Shown here: positions 1-6,921 of the stretch, one piece after another
Position numbering within the stretch: position 1 is the first letter of the stretch
Layout: the number at the start of each line of letters is the position of its first letter
Source: Myxococcales bacterium
GTDB lineage: Bacteria > Myxococcota > Polyangia > Fen-1088
DNA length: 9,939 nucleotides
Direction of reading: 5' to 3'
NCBI GenBank assembly: GCA_003159055.1
Contig: PMLH01000524.1
Span: forward strand, 1-9,939
The notes under the pieces: model-generated
Seen by the model: only the letters and a program-made list of their open reading frames with translations
Told to the model about the DNA's origin: nothing
Databases searched by the model: none
Made by a program: the position numbers and the translations under genes

Positions 1-275
1 ACCGCGGGCAAGATGGCCTCGGCGTAGCCCATGCCGATGTACGCACGCACACGACGATTGCGACCGCCCAGGCGGCGCAACTCGGCGAGCGCCTCGTTTT
101 CGCTCAGCGCCGGGGCGAGGGCGAGCGGGCGCGAGGTGCGAATCGCGGCCGGCACGGTCTGCTCGATCAATTCCTCAAGCGAGCCGGCGCGGACCGTTTG
201 CAACATGGCAGCCAGATCCGCTGGCCTCGGGCCGAGATGGCGGTGAAGGAATTCGTCCTGCTTTGGTGCGGGCAT
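1..275 (-). CDS. gcvP: Glycine dehydrogenase (decarboxylating), P-protein, N-terminal fragment
   Basis: This is the start of the PLP-dependent P-protein of the glycine cleavage system, which decarboxylates glycine and passes the aminomethyl group to the lipoyl arm of GcvH. The gene runs off the left edge, so only 91 codons are visible. The visible part begins MPAPKQDEFLHRHLGP, with the F-x-x-RH-(I/L)-GP motif (residues 9-16) typical of long single-chain P-proteins rather than the split PA subunit. It continues with a VPAAIR motif (41-46) and the hallmark YIGMGY (79-84). The PLP-lysine region lies outside the window. The ATG at 275 lies 10 bases after the gcvH stop with no strong Shine-Dalgarno sequence, so translation is probably coupled to gcvH. 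It is the last visible gene of a gcvT-gcvH-gcvP operon. The identity is secure; whether the chain is full length cannot be seen. Confidence 0.93.
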   Translation of the reverse strand, partial: MPAPKQDEFLHRHLGPRPADLAAMLQTVRAGSLEELIEQTVPAAIRTSRPLALAPALSENEALAELRRLGGRNRRVRAYIGMGYAEAILPA

Positions 276-285
276 TTCGCGGCTA

Positions 286-681
286 TCAGTCCTCGTTTTC
301 CTTCAGGAACGTCTCGTAGGCGGCAACGTCCATCAGTTTCTTCAAGTCGTCCGGATTCGCCACTTCGATCTGGATCATCCAACCGCCGTCGTAGGGATCT
401 TCGTTCACGTACTCGGGCGAATCCTGCAAGGTCGTGTTCACCTTGACCACCTTGCCGGAAATCGGGGCAAACAGGTCCGAGACGGCCTTGACCGACTCGA
501 CCGAGCCAAAGGCATCATGCTGCTTGAGCACCTCGCCCTCGCGCGGCAGATCGACCTGGGTCACGTCGCCGAGCTGCTCGACCGCAAACTGTGAGATGCC
601 GACGGTGACGACGTTGCCTTCTTGGCGCGCCCATTCATGGTCTTCGGTGTAGAGAAGATCGTTCGGATACGTGTCGCTCAT
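286..681 (-). CDS. gcvH: Glycine cleavage system H protein (lipoyl carrier)
   Basis: This is a 131-residue H protein, the usual size for the family. It is a small cytosolic carrier whose lipoylated lysine shuttles the methylamine intermediate between the P, T and L proteins. It opens with the family pattern YTEDHEWA (11-18) and VTVGIS (25-30). The lipoylation site is ESVKAVSD with Lys65 as the modified residue, followed by the PISG turn (73-76). The C-terminal half shows NEDPY (93-97) and GGWM (99-102), also typical. The frame stays open upstream to 777, but the ATG at 681 is chosen because the protein then starts as family members do and AAGGAG lies 10 bases before it. It sits 25 bases after gcvT and 10 bases before gcvP in the same operon. 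Lipoate must be attached by enzymes encoded elsewhere. Confidence 0.96.
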   Translation of the reverse strand: MSDTYPNDLLYTEDHEWARQEGNVVTVGISQFAVEQLGDVTQVDLPREGEVLKQHDAFGSVESVKAVSDLFAPISGKVVKVNTTLQDSPEYVNEDPYDGGWMIQIEVANPDDLKKLMDVAAYETFLKENED

Positions 682-691
682 TGTCTTGTTG

Positions 692-697
692 CTCCTT
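692..697 (-). promoter_or_regulatory. Ribosome binding site of gcvH
   Basis: The minus strand reads AAGGAG, a near-perfect Shine-Dalgarno sequence, 10 bases before the gcvH ATG. It decides the start at 681 against the longer open frame that continues into gcvT, and it is the strongest such site in this operon. Confidence 0.75.
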
Positions 698-706
698 GGA
701 TGGAAA

Positions 707-1831
707 TTACGCGCCCTTCCGGCGATAGAAGGGCCCTTTGACCACCTCGGCGAGGGCTGGCTTGCCACGGCAATCAATCACGATGCGCGTGCCCGGCTCG
801 GCGTAGGCGGTGGGGACATAGCCCATCCCAATGTTCTTGCCAATCGTCGGACCGACGCTGCCCGAGGTTACCTCGCCAAGCACTGCGCCGGTCTTCGCGT
901 CCTTGATCGCGTAACCGTGCCGGGGAATGCCACGTTCGCACATTTCGAAGCCAGCCAACTTTCGCGCCAGGCCCGCGTTGCGCTGGTGCACGAGCGCTGC
1001 CTTGCCGATGAAATCGCCCGCGTCGAACTTGACCACCCAGCCAAGTCCTGCTTCGAGTGGCGAGGTCGTGTCGGAAAGGTCGTTGCCGTAAAGACTCAGG
1101 CGCGACTCCAAACGCAAGGTGTCGCGTGCGCCTAGCCCGACCGGGGTGCCGCCTACCGTGGCCGCCGCGTCGAGGAGCGCCTTCCACATCGCAACCGCGT
1201 GCTCGACAGGGGTGAAGATCTCAAATCCGTCTTCGCCCGTGTAGCCGGTCCGCGCGATCCACGCCGGCATGCCCGCGACCTGCTGGCTGGCGAGAAAATG
1301 GAAGTACCGCAACGACCCGAGGTCGGCTTGGGTCAGGCCGGCCAGTACCGATGCGGCCTTGGGTCCCTGGAAGGCGATCAGAGCCGTGGCGTTGGATTCA
1401 TCGCTGATCTCGCACCACGAGCCAACGTTCTGCACGAAGTGCCGGTGGTCTTTGTCGATGTTGGATGCGTTGACCACGATGAGGAAGTGATCGGCCGCCA
1501 CTTGGTAGACGATCAAATCGTCGACGATACCGCCGCTTTCGTGACAGGCGACGGCGTACATCGCGCGGCCATCGACCATCCCGCCCACGTTGTTTGTGAC
1601 CAGGCGCTGGACCGCCTCCGCCGCGCGCCTTCCGCGGAAGTGGATCTCGCCCATGTGGCAGACGTCGAAGATCCCTATAGCGCTTCGCGTTATCTTGTGC
1701 TCTTCGAGAATCCCTGGCGGGTAGTTGACGGGCATCATCCATCCACCGAAGTCAATGAGCTTTGCGCCCAGCTGCTGATGCTCGCTGAACAGCGGCGTCT
1801 TCCTTGGGGCATTCGCGCTTTGGGGCTGCAT
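707..1831 (-). CDS. gcvT: Glycine cleavage system T protein (aminomethyltransferase)
   Basis: This 374-residue protein matches the usual T-protein length (about 360-375). It takes the aminomethyl group from lipoylated GcvH, releases ammonia and forms 5,10-methylene-tetrahydrofolate in the cytosol. Family landmarks are KTPLF (11-15), LIDFGGWMMPV (25-35), FDVCHMGE (55-62, usually FDVSHMGE), the acidic DDLIVY motif (104-109) that holds the catalytic aspartate region, and the C-terminal barrel domain with TSGSVGPT and IGMGYV. The frame is open upstream to 2083, but the ATG at 1831 places the KTPL motif where homologues have it and leaves a clean promoter region. No clear Shine-Dalgarno precedes this ATG. 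It is the first gene of the gcvT-gcvH-gcvP operon, divergent from the TPR gene, with a candidate promoter about 45-75 bases upstream. Confidence 0.95.
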   Translation of the reverse strand: MQPQSANAPRKTPLFSEHQQLGAKLIDFGGWMMPVNYPPGILEEHKITRSAIGIFDVCHMGEIHFRGRRAAEAVQRLVTNNVGGMVDGRAMYAVACHESGGIVDDLIVYQVAADHFLIVVNASNIDKDHRHFVQNVGSWCEISDESNATALIAFQGPKAASVLAGLTQADLGSLRYFHFLASQQVAGMPAWIARTGYTGEDGFEIFTPVEHAVAMWKALLDAAATVGGTPVGLGARDTLRLESRLSLYGNDLSDTTSPLEAGLGWVVKFDAGDFIGKAALVHQRNAGLARKLAGFEMCERGIPRHGYAIKDAKTGAVLGEVTSGSVGPTIGKNIGMGYVPTAYAEPGTRIVIDCRGKPALAEVVKGPFYRRKGA

Positions 1832-1875
1832 GGGCCGAGCGGATTCTGCGGAAAAGGCCTGCCGTGTACAAGCGA

Positions 1876-1905
1876 AACATAAGGACCCGCCCACGACGTT
1901 GTGAA
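1876..1905 (-). promoter_or_regulatory. Candidate sigma-70-type promoter of the gcvTHP operon
   Basis: On the minus strand, TTCACA (1905-1900, five of six matches to the -35 consensus) is followed after 18 bases by TATGTT (1881-1876, four of six matches to the -10 consensus). This would start transcription near 1869 and give a leader of about 38 bases before gcvT. A TGAAA-N9-TTTCA dyad lies over and just upstream of the -35 box. The assignment rests on sequence match and position only. Confidence 0.45.
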
Positions 1906-1920
1906 ACTCCCGCGTTTTCA

Positions 1921-1940
1921 GGCCATTGGGGCCGTTTTTT
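1921..1940 (+). terminator. Weak terminator-like hairpin with T run
   Basis: On the plus strand GGCC, a five-base loop and GGCC are followed by G and seven T residues. The stem is only four base pairs, short for an intrinsic terminator, but the T run is the longest in the window and stands out in this GC-rich DNA. No plus-strand gene lies upstream, so it could only stop antisense or read-through transcripts coming from the gcv side, or be chance. Confidence 0.25.
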
Positions 1941-2015
1941 TGTGCGCGGCGCGCGGCTACCGGGGCCAGGTGGACGAAAATCGCCACTTCCAGGTCGTGC
2001 AAGCCTCGGACGCGG

Positions 2016-2044
2016 TTGACGAGCGAGACCGCGGCCCCTATTGT
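2016..2044 (+). promoter_or_regulatory. Candidate sigma-70-type promoter of the TPR-murJ unit
   Basis: TTGACG (2016-2021, five of six matches to the -35 consensus) is followed after exactly 17 bases by TATTGT (2039-2044, four of six matches to the -10 consensus). Transcription would start near 2051, leaving a leader of about 65 bases before the ATG at 2116. Spacing and location agree well with a housekeeping promoter. Confidence 0.5.
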
Positions 2045-2105
2045 CAGCGGCTGTACAGGATGGGATGGCGTCGAGGCCGGCACGTTTTGCCAGCATGTCC
2101 AGCAC

Positions 2106-2109
2106 GGAG
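2106..2109 (+). promoter_or_regulatory. Ribosome binding site of the TPR gene
   Basis: GGAG followed six bases later by ATG at 2116 marks the start of the TPR protein. Earlier in-frame starts (TTG 2041, ATG 2065, ATG 2095) lack such a site; the TTG at 2041 would also overlap the proposed -10 box. Confidence 0.65.
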
Positions 2110-2115
2110 AACACG

Positions 2116-5112
2116 ATGACGAGCGAAAATCCGGACACTCAAGCCGCCGAGACCGACCAAGAGCAAATGACAGCGGAGGAGTATCGGCAGGTTGCGAAGG
2201 TCCTGGCGCGCGAAGGTCGCTGGGAGGACTTGGCGGGGCTTCTGATCGAACGGGCCGAGTCGTCGACCAGCCCGGCCGCCCGCGCGCGCCACTTGGTGCA
2301 CGCAGCGCAGATTTTCGAGAAGAACCTCCAGGACTCCGACCGCGCCTACATCACCTTCGTGGCGGCGTTCCAGGACGACCCCACCAACGAAGAAGGCGTC
2401 GCCGAGCTGGCCAGGGTGACCGCGTCACTCGGGCGCTTTCCTGAGCTGTTGCAAGAGTGCATGGCGGTGGCCGCGCAGGTGACGCCGGCTGAGAAGCAGG
2501 CGGCGATGTACGTCGCCATCTCGACCTGGTACCGGGCGCAGGTTGGCGATTCAGCCTCGGCGCAGCAGGCGCTGGAAGCAGCGCTGGCCGCCGATCCCGC
2601 CCATCCGACCGCGTTGCGGGCGCTGGTCGATGTCTACCGGTTGCGGGGCGAGCACGCGCGAGCGGCGGCCTGTCTTGCGGCCGCATCCGGGAGCTCGCGC
2701 GACGTCGAGCGGCGGTTGGGGTATGCCCTCGATGCCGCCGAAATGTACCGCACGCAGCTTTCGGATCTCGACAGCGCCAGTGAAATGTACCGCCGCGTGC
2801 TGGAGGTCGATGCCTCCAATCGCCCGGCGGCGGAAGCGCTGGCCGAGATCAGTTGGGAGACCAAGGATTGGCCCACGGTGCTGCCGCTCTTTGAAAGCCT
2901 GGCTGCTGCGACCGAATCGGGTGGGGCGCAGGCGGCGCGCATGTTCCAGCGCGCTGGTTGGGCGGCGCAGATGCTGGGCGACAACGAGCGGGCCAGAGTC
3001 AACTATCGCAATGCCCACGGCGACGACCCGACCTATTTGCCGGCCTTGCTGCGCTGGGCTTCGCTGTCGTTGTCTGAGAAATGGTGGCAGGACGTGGCCA
3101 CGGCCGTCCCCGCGGTACTGGCGCGGTCCGATGCCGGTCTGACGTCCGAAGAACGGGTCGAATACCTGGAAGGATTGGGCACCGCACAGCTCGCGCTGGG
3201 CGATGCCGTGGCGGCCGCAGCGGCCTTCACCCGTGCGCTGGAGCTTGCCCCCAACAGCGTCGCTTGTCGCGACGGCCTGGCAAAAGCCCACGGGCGTCTG
3301 GCCAGTCAGGGGCCCGCGGGTGCCGAGGCGATGATTGCGCAGCAGAGGACGTTGCTTGCCGGGGCGAGATCCCCCAACGATCAGTTCGAGCTTCTGGCGA
3401 ACATCGCGAAGAGCGAACGGGAGTCCTTGGGCGACTTGCACGCGTCGCTCAAGACCTACTTCGAGATGCTGACCCTGCGCCCCGACGATCCGGTGACCCT
3501 GCACGAGGTGTTCGAGATCTATACCCAAGCCAGGGAATGGGCGAGGGCGGTGGAAATCCTGGAGCGGCTGGTGAAGGTCGAGACTGGCAAGACCCGGGCT
3601 CGCTACCTAGTGGCGATGGGCAACATCCTCAACTATGAGCTGAAGAGCACCGAGCGCGCAGTCGAGGTCTATAACCTGGTCCTCGACGAGGACGTCAACG
3701 ACGATCGCACCTTCGGTCGCATCGAGCGGATTCTGACCGCGCAGAACGCCTGGCGTGAGCTGGCGCGCAACTACCGACGGATGATCAAGCGGCTGGGCAA
3801 TACGCCGCCGCCCGAGAAACGCGAGCAAGTGATTGCCATTTGGCGCAAGCTCGGCGATGTCTGTCGCAAGCGCCTGCACGAGCGCGACGCCGCCGTCTCG
3901 GCCTATGAGATGTGCGCCCAGCTTGCGCCGGAGGACATGCGCTACCGCGAAGTCCTCGCAGACATGTACGAGATGATGGGCGGGCCGAAGTTGAACGAAG
4001 CCGTGAAGGCCCGAGAGGCGCTGCTCGATGCCGCGTCCGACTTCGAGGAGATGGCGAAGCACATTCGCGCGCTCGCGCGGATGTACGGCAAGCACCAGAT
4101 GTACGATCGTCTGCATTGCACCAGCGCCGCCTTGATGGCGATGGGGCAGGCCATTCCGCAAGAACAGGCCTTCTACGAGCGTACGGTGGCGCCCGAGATC
4201 CGCAACAACGGCACGGCCGTGGTCGAGTCGGTGTGGCAGCGTTTTATCGCGAGTCCACGCCAGGAATGGTGCGATTCGCACGTTCTGGCCGTGGTCAGTG
4301 CTGGCGTCGCGATGGCACGCGCGAAGGACGCCGTCTCGCTCGGTCTGAAGCCAGCGCAGAAGGTCGACTTGACGAACGATCGTTCTTCGGTGGGGCAGTT
4401 GATCGGGTACGCATGTCGGTTGCTCAGCGTCGCGCTTCCACCCGTGTATGTGGCACCGGACGCCGCCGGCGAGCTGGAGCTGCGCATCGTGTTGGAAGGC
4501 CAGCAGGTGGTTCCGTCGTTTTTGCTTGGGCGCGACCTGCTGACGGGTCGGTCGGAAAAGGATCTGGCGTTCTTCATGGCGCGGAAACTGGTCAGGCTGC
4601 GTGCCGATCAGTTCCTGCTTTCACCGGAAGCGGTTCCGTCTCTCGACGAGCTGCGGGTCATCATCGGTGCGGCGGTGAAGCTGGTTCATCCCGAATTCGA
4701 CCTGCCCGGCGCTGATCCGGCGTCGGTGCGGAAGTACGCGGTCTTCTTGCAGAGGACCGTGCAGCCGCTCACGCTCACCTCGGCTGGCTCCGCCATCGAG
4801 CAAATCGTGGCCGACCCGTCACGGGTCAACCTGGAAGCGTGGGCTTTGGGTGCCAACCAGAGCGCAGACCGCGCGGGTCTGCTTTTCTGCGGCGATGCCG
4901 TGGCGGCGGTGCGCGAGATGCTTCGCTCGTCTGATAGCCAGGGCGGCGATCCCGAGGCCGCGGTCAAGGATCTCGTCCGCTGGAGCGTCAGCGCCGACTA
5001 CATGGACCTGCGCGAACAGCTGGGCCTTGTCTCCGAGGTCGCCGCATCCTCGACGGCGGTGCGGCAGCCGCAGCCGTTTCCACGAAGGCCGTACCAGCCG
5101 CCCAAGGCATAA
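2116..5112 (+). CDS. Large TPR protein with degenerate M48 peptidase-like C-terminal domain
   Basis: This is a 998-residue protein without signal peptide or membrane segments, so probably cytosolic. From about residue 18 to 690 it is built of alanine-rich helical pairs of the tetratricopeptide type; examples are YRRVLEVDAS and FTRALELAPNS (near 370). Such arrays bind other proteins. From about 730 to 950 the sequence is different. PPVYVAPD (775-782) and AFFMARKLVRLRADQ (818-832) stand where M48 metallopeptidases have a PPVYV-like strand and the HExxH helix, and NQSADRAGL (914-922) resembles the ExxAD motif. The histidines and glutamates that would bind zinc are replaced (RKLVR, N914), so peptidase activity is unlikely. 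The tail is proline-rich. I know no specific function. The ATG at 2116 has GGAG six bases before it. murJ follows on the same strand after 118 bases. The TPR assignment is firm; the peptidase-like relation is inference. Confidence 0.88.
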   Translation: MTSENPDTQAAETDQEQMTAEEYRQVAKVLAREGRWEDLAGLLIERAESSTSPAARARHLVHAAQIFEKNLQDSDRAYITFVAAFQDDPTNEEGVAELARVTASLGRFPELLQECMAVAAQVTPAEKQAAMYVAISTWYRAQVGDSASAQQALEAALAADPAHPTALRALVDVYRLRGEHARAAACLAAASGSSRDVERRLGYALDAAEMYRTQLSDLDSASEMYRRVLEVDASNRPAAEALAEISWETKDWPTVLPLFESLAAATESGGAQAARMFQRAGWAAQMLGDNERARVNYRNAHGDDPTYLPALLRWASLSLSEKWWQDVATAVPAVLARSDAGLTSEERVEYLEGLGTAQLALGDAVAAAAAFTRALELAPNSVACRDGLAKAHGRLASQGPAGAEAMIAQQRTLLAGARSPNDQFELLANIAKSERESLGDLHASLKTYFEMLTLRPDDPVTLHEVFEIYTQAREWARAVEILERLVKVETGKTRARYLVAMGNILNYELKSTERAVEVYNLVLDEDVNDDRTFGRIERILTAQNAWRELARNYRRMIKRLGNTPPPEKREQVIAIWRKLGDVCRKRLHERDAAVSAYEMCAQLAPEDMRYREVLADMYEMMGGPKLNEAVKAREALLDAASDFEEMAKHIRALARMYGKHQMYDRLHCTSAALMAMGQAIPQEQAFYERTVAPEIRNNGTAVVESVWQRFIASPRQEWCDSHVLAVVSAGVAMARAKDAVSLGLKPAQKVDLTNDRSSVGQLIGYACRLLSVALPPVYVAPDAAGELELRIVLEGQQVVPSFLLGRDLLTGRSEKDLAFFMARKLVRLRADQFLLSPEAVPSLDELRVIIGAAVKLVHPEFDLPGADPASVRKYAVFLQRTVQPLTLTSAGSAIEQIVADPSRVNLEAWALGANQSADRAGLLFCGDAVAAVREMLRSSDSQGGDPEAAVKDLVRWSVSADYMDLREQLGLVSEVAASSTAVRQPQPFPRRPYQPPKA

Positions 5113-5230
5113 ACCGGGTGCCGGATCCGTGGCCGGCCACCGGATCCGGCCAACGGCCGCCGGATCCGGTCATCTTGGCGCCGATCCAGAAATGGACGGG
5201 GAAGGCCACTGCGGCTAACTTCGGCAGTCA
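5113..5230 (+). repeat. Intergenic spacer with three CCGGATCC-centred palindromes
   Basis: The spacer between the TPR gene and murJ contains CCGGATCCG at 5121-5129 and CCGGATCCGG at 5140-5149 and 5160-5169, at 19-20-base steps. The first two, with GGCCGGCC between them, form a nearly perfect inverted repeat over 5120-5150 with one extra C, able to form a strong hairpin. No T run follows, so it is not a standard intrinsic terminator. It could reduce read-through into murJ, stabilise the upstream message, or bind a protein. Confidence 0.6.
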
Positions 5231-6850
5231 GTGGCCAGCACTCTTCGATCTTCCGCCAGCGTCAGTGTGGCGATCCTAGCGTCGCGCGTTCTTGGCGTGG
5301 CTCGCGATTCGATCTTCGCGCGCATATTCGGCGTCAGCGGTCTGACCGACGCGTACGTCGCCGCCTTTCGCATTCCCAACCTGCTGCGCGATCTGTTCGC
5401 CGAGGGGGCACTGTCGAGCGCCTTCGTCCCGACCTTCAGCGATGCCCTGGTCAAAGGTGGGCAGGAACGCGCGTATCGCCTCGGCAATCTTGTGCTGGGC
5501 GGAATTCTCCTCATCACGGGCGCGCTCAGCCTGGCCGGCGCTGTCTGGTCGGAAGCTTTGGTTTCGCTGATCACGCGCGGTTTTGGTGGCAACGCGGCCC
5601 AGGTGGTGACCGCGGGGCTGCTAACGCGCATCATGATGCCCATTCTGACCTTGGTCAGCGTGAGCGCGGTGTGGATGGGGATGCTCAACGCCCAGCAGCG
5701 GTATCTCGCGCCGGCCTACGCCCCGGCGATGTTCAACGTCACCAGTATCGCCTGCGGCGTGGCGCTGTTGCTCCTTCACGTCAGCGACCGCACGGGCATG
5801 ATTGTGTGGAGCGCGGGCACGGCTACCGCTGGGCTGGTGCAGGCTGTGGTGCAGCTTCCCAGCCTTCACAAGCTTGGCTACCGCGTGCGCCCGAGGTTGC
5901 GGGGGCTTCTCGGCAACCTCGATGTCCGGCGCATCGTCCGCCTGATGGGGCCAGCCACCATCGGGCTGGCGGCGATTCAGATCAACGTCTTCGTCAACAC
6001 GCAGTACGCAGCCGCTTTGGGCAGCGGGCCGCTCACCTATCTGCAAAACGCCTTTCGCCTGTTCTACCTTCCGGTGGGGCTGTTCGGGGTTGCCTTGGCA
6101 ACCGTGACCACGGCGAGAGCCTCGAACGAGGCGGCGCGCGGCGACCAGGATGCGCTGATCGCGCGGGTGTCCGACGGTGTGCGCGGGGTATGGCTTCTGG
6201 CCTTTCCGTCGGCGGTCGGTCTGGTGGTGCTTGCCAAGCCGGTCGTCCAGCTTCTCTTCCAAGGCGGAAAATTCCTTCCCGTGCACACGGCAGCGACGGT
6301 GCCTATCGTGCAGGCGTACATGCTTGGCGTGTTGCCGTACAGCTTGGTGAAGGTGTTCGCGCCGGCCTTCTTCGCGGTGGATCGGCCGCGCGTACCGATG
6401 ATTGCATCGATCTCGTCCGTGGCGGCGAACCTGCTTTTCAACAGTCTCACCTACCGAACCTTGGGCGCGCCGGGGCTTGCGCTCGGGACCACGGTCGCCG
6501 CGTTGGTCAACCTCGCGATTCTGCGCGTGTGGTTCGGTCGCGTGCTTGCAAGTCCAGCGACGCCGCGCTGGTGGCGCGCTGTCGGGCTGATGATCGTTTC
6601 CAACGCCGTGCTGGGCTTGGTCGCCTTCGCCGCGTGGGCGGGGGCATCCCGAGCCTTGGCCTTGTTGCCGCCGTCCTCGTGGCCATGGGGTACGTTTCGT
6701 CTGGCGCATGCCGTATCCCTGTTCGCGACCATCGCCGTCGCCTTTCTCGCCTATGTGGGCTGCCTGGCGCTCTTCCGGGTGCGTGGCGCCGATGAGCTTT
6801 GGACACTTCCGCGCAAGGCTGTCAGGCGCTTCACCCGGGCCGCGAAGTAG
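5231..6850 (+). CDS. murJ: Lipid II flippase MurJ (MviN family)
   Basis: This is a 539-residue, very hydrophobic inner-membrane protein of the MOP superfamily. It flips lipid II from the cytoplasmic to the outer leaflet for peptidoglycan synthesis. The N-terminus aligns with Escherichia coli MurJ at an offset of one residue: SRVLGVARD (18-26), ARIFG (30-34), TDAY (39-42), PNLLR (49-53) and FAEGALSSAFVP. Residues known to be essential in E. coli (R18, R24, D39, R52) correspond to R19, R25, D40 and R53 here, so it should be functional. Length is slightly above the usual 510-530. The start is GTG at 5231; a stop in the same frame at 5216-5218 rules out a longer form. No good Shine-Dalgarno precedes it, which suggests weak initiation. 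It probably shares transcription with the TPR gene and ends 71 bases before the convergent rex stop. Confidence 0.95.
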   Translation: MASTLRSSASVSVAILASRVLGVARDSIFARIFGVSGLTDAYVAAFRIPNLLRDLFAEGALSSAFVPTFSDALVKGGQERAYRLGNLVLGGILLITGALSLAGAVWSEALVSLITRGFGGNAAQVVTAGLLTRIMMPILTLVSVSAVWMGMLNAQQRYLAPAYAPAMFNVTSIACGVALLLLHVSDRTGMIVWSAGTATAGLVQAVVQLPSLHKLGYRVRPRLRGLLGNLDVRRIVRLMGPATIGLAAIQINVFVNTQYAAALGSGPLTYLQNAFRLFYLPVGLFGVALATVTTARASNEAARGDQDALIARVSDGVRGVWLLAFPSAVGLVVLAKPVVQLLFQGGKFLPVHTAATVPIVQAYMLGVLPYSLVKVFAPAFFAVDRPRVPMIASISSVAANLLFNSLTYRTLGAPGLALGTTVAALVNLAILRVWFGRVLASPATPRWWRAVGLMIVSNAVLGLVAFAAWAGASRALALLPPSSWPWGTFRLAHAVSLFATIAVAFLAYVGCLALFRVRGADELWTLPRKAVRRFTRAAK

Positions 6851-6921
6851 GGGAACTGGAACCGGCAGCCGGTGCCGCAAGCCGAAACCGGCTACGGAAC
6901 CGGGCACGGCCACCGGCCCCG
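6851..6921. repeat. Degenerate GGAACCGG repeats and hairpins at the murJ/rex convergent junction
   Basis: The short spacer between converging murJ and rex contains ACCGG at 6861, 6887, 6899 and 6912, the last three 12-13 bases apart, several within GGAACCGG-like words. ACCGGC-A-GCCGGT (6861-6873) is a perfect inverted repeat, and AGCCGGT (6867-6873) can also pair with ACCGGCT (6887-6893). These could act as a bidirectional terminator, although no T run follows on either strand. The repeats may be a decayed simple sequence. Confidence 0.45.

Larger units (their letters stand above)
1832..2115. other. Divergent intergenic region between gcvT and the TPR gene
   Basis: This 284-base spacer separates two divergently transcribed genes. 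It holds a candidate promoter for each direction, a dyad at the gcvT -35 box, and a short hairpin followed by seven T residues on the plus strand (1921-1937). I looked for the conserved core of glycine riboswitches, which often precede gcvT, and did not see it on the minus strand. Both neighbouring frames remain open across part of the spacer, which is common in DNA this rich in GC and is not taken as coding. Confidence 0.6.

Noticed and set aside
1199..1882. Plus-strand open frame (227 codons) opposite gcvT
   Set aside because: It mirrors gcvT codons and has no ribosome binding site or family pattern.
1832..2083. In-frame N-terminal extension of gcvT by 84 codons
   Set aside because: The extension resembles no T-protein domain and would cover the candidate promoter; homologues begin shortly before the KTPL motif.
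2078..2094. Possible sigma-54 promoter (GGCACG...TTGCC)
   Set aside because: The distance between the GG and GC elements is two bases too short for the -24/-12 consensus.
2041..2115. Longer TPR protein starting at TTG 2041, ATG 2065 or ATG 2095
   Set aside because: These starts lack a Shine-Dalgarno, and 2041 falls inside the proposed -10 box; ATG 2116 has GGAG at six bases.
2551..3528. Minus-strand open frame (325 codons) opposite the TPR gene
   Set aside because: Shadow of the TPR coding frame; its composition is typical of antisense frames in high-GC genes.
5621..6913. Long minus-strand open frame (430 codons) opposite murJ
   Set aside because: The complementary strand encodes a clear MurJ. 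The antisense translation is rich in Arg, His, Gly and Pro without family motifs, as expected for a shadow frame in GC-rich DNA.
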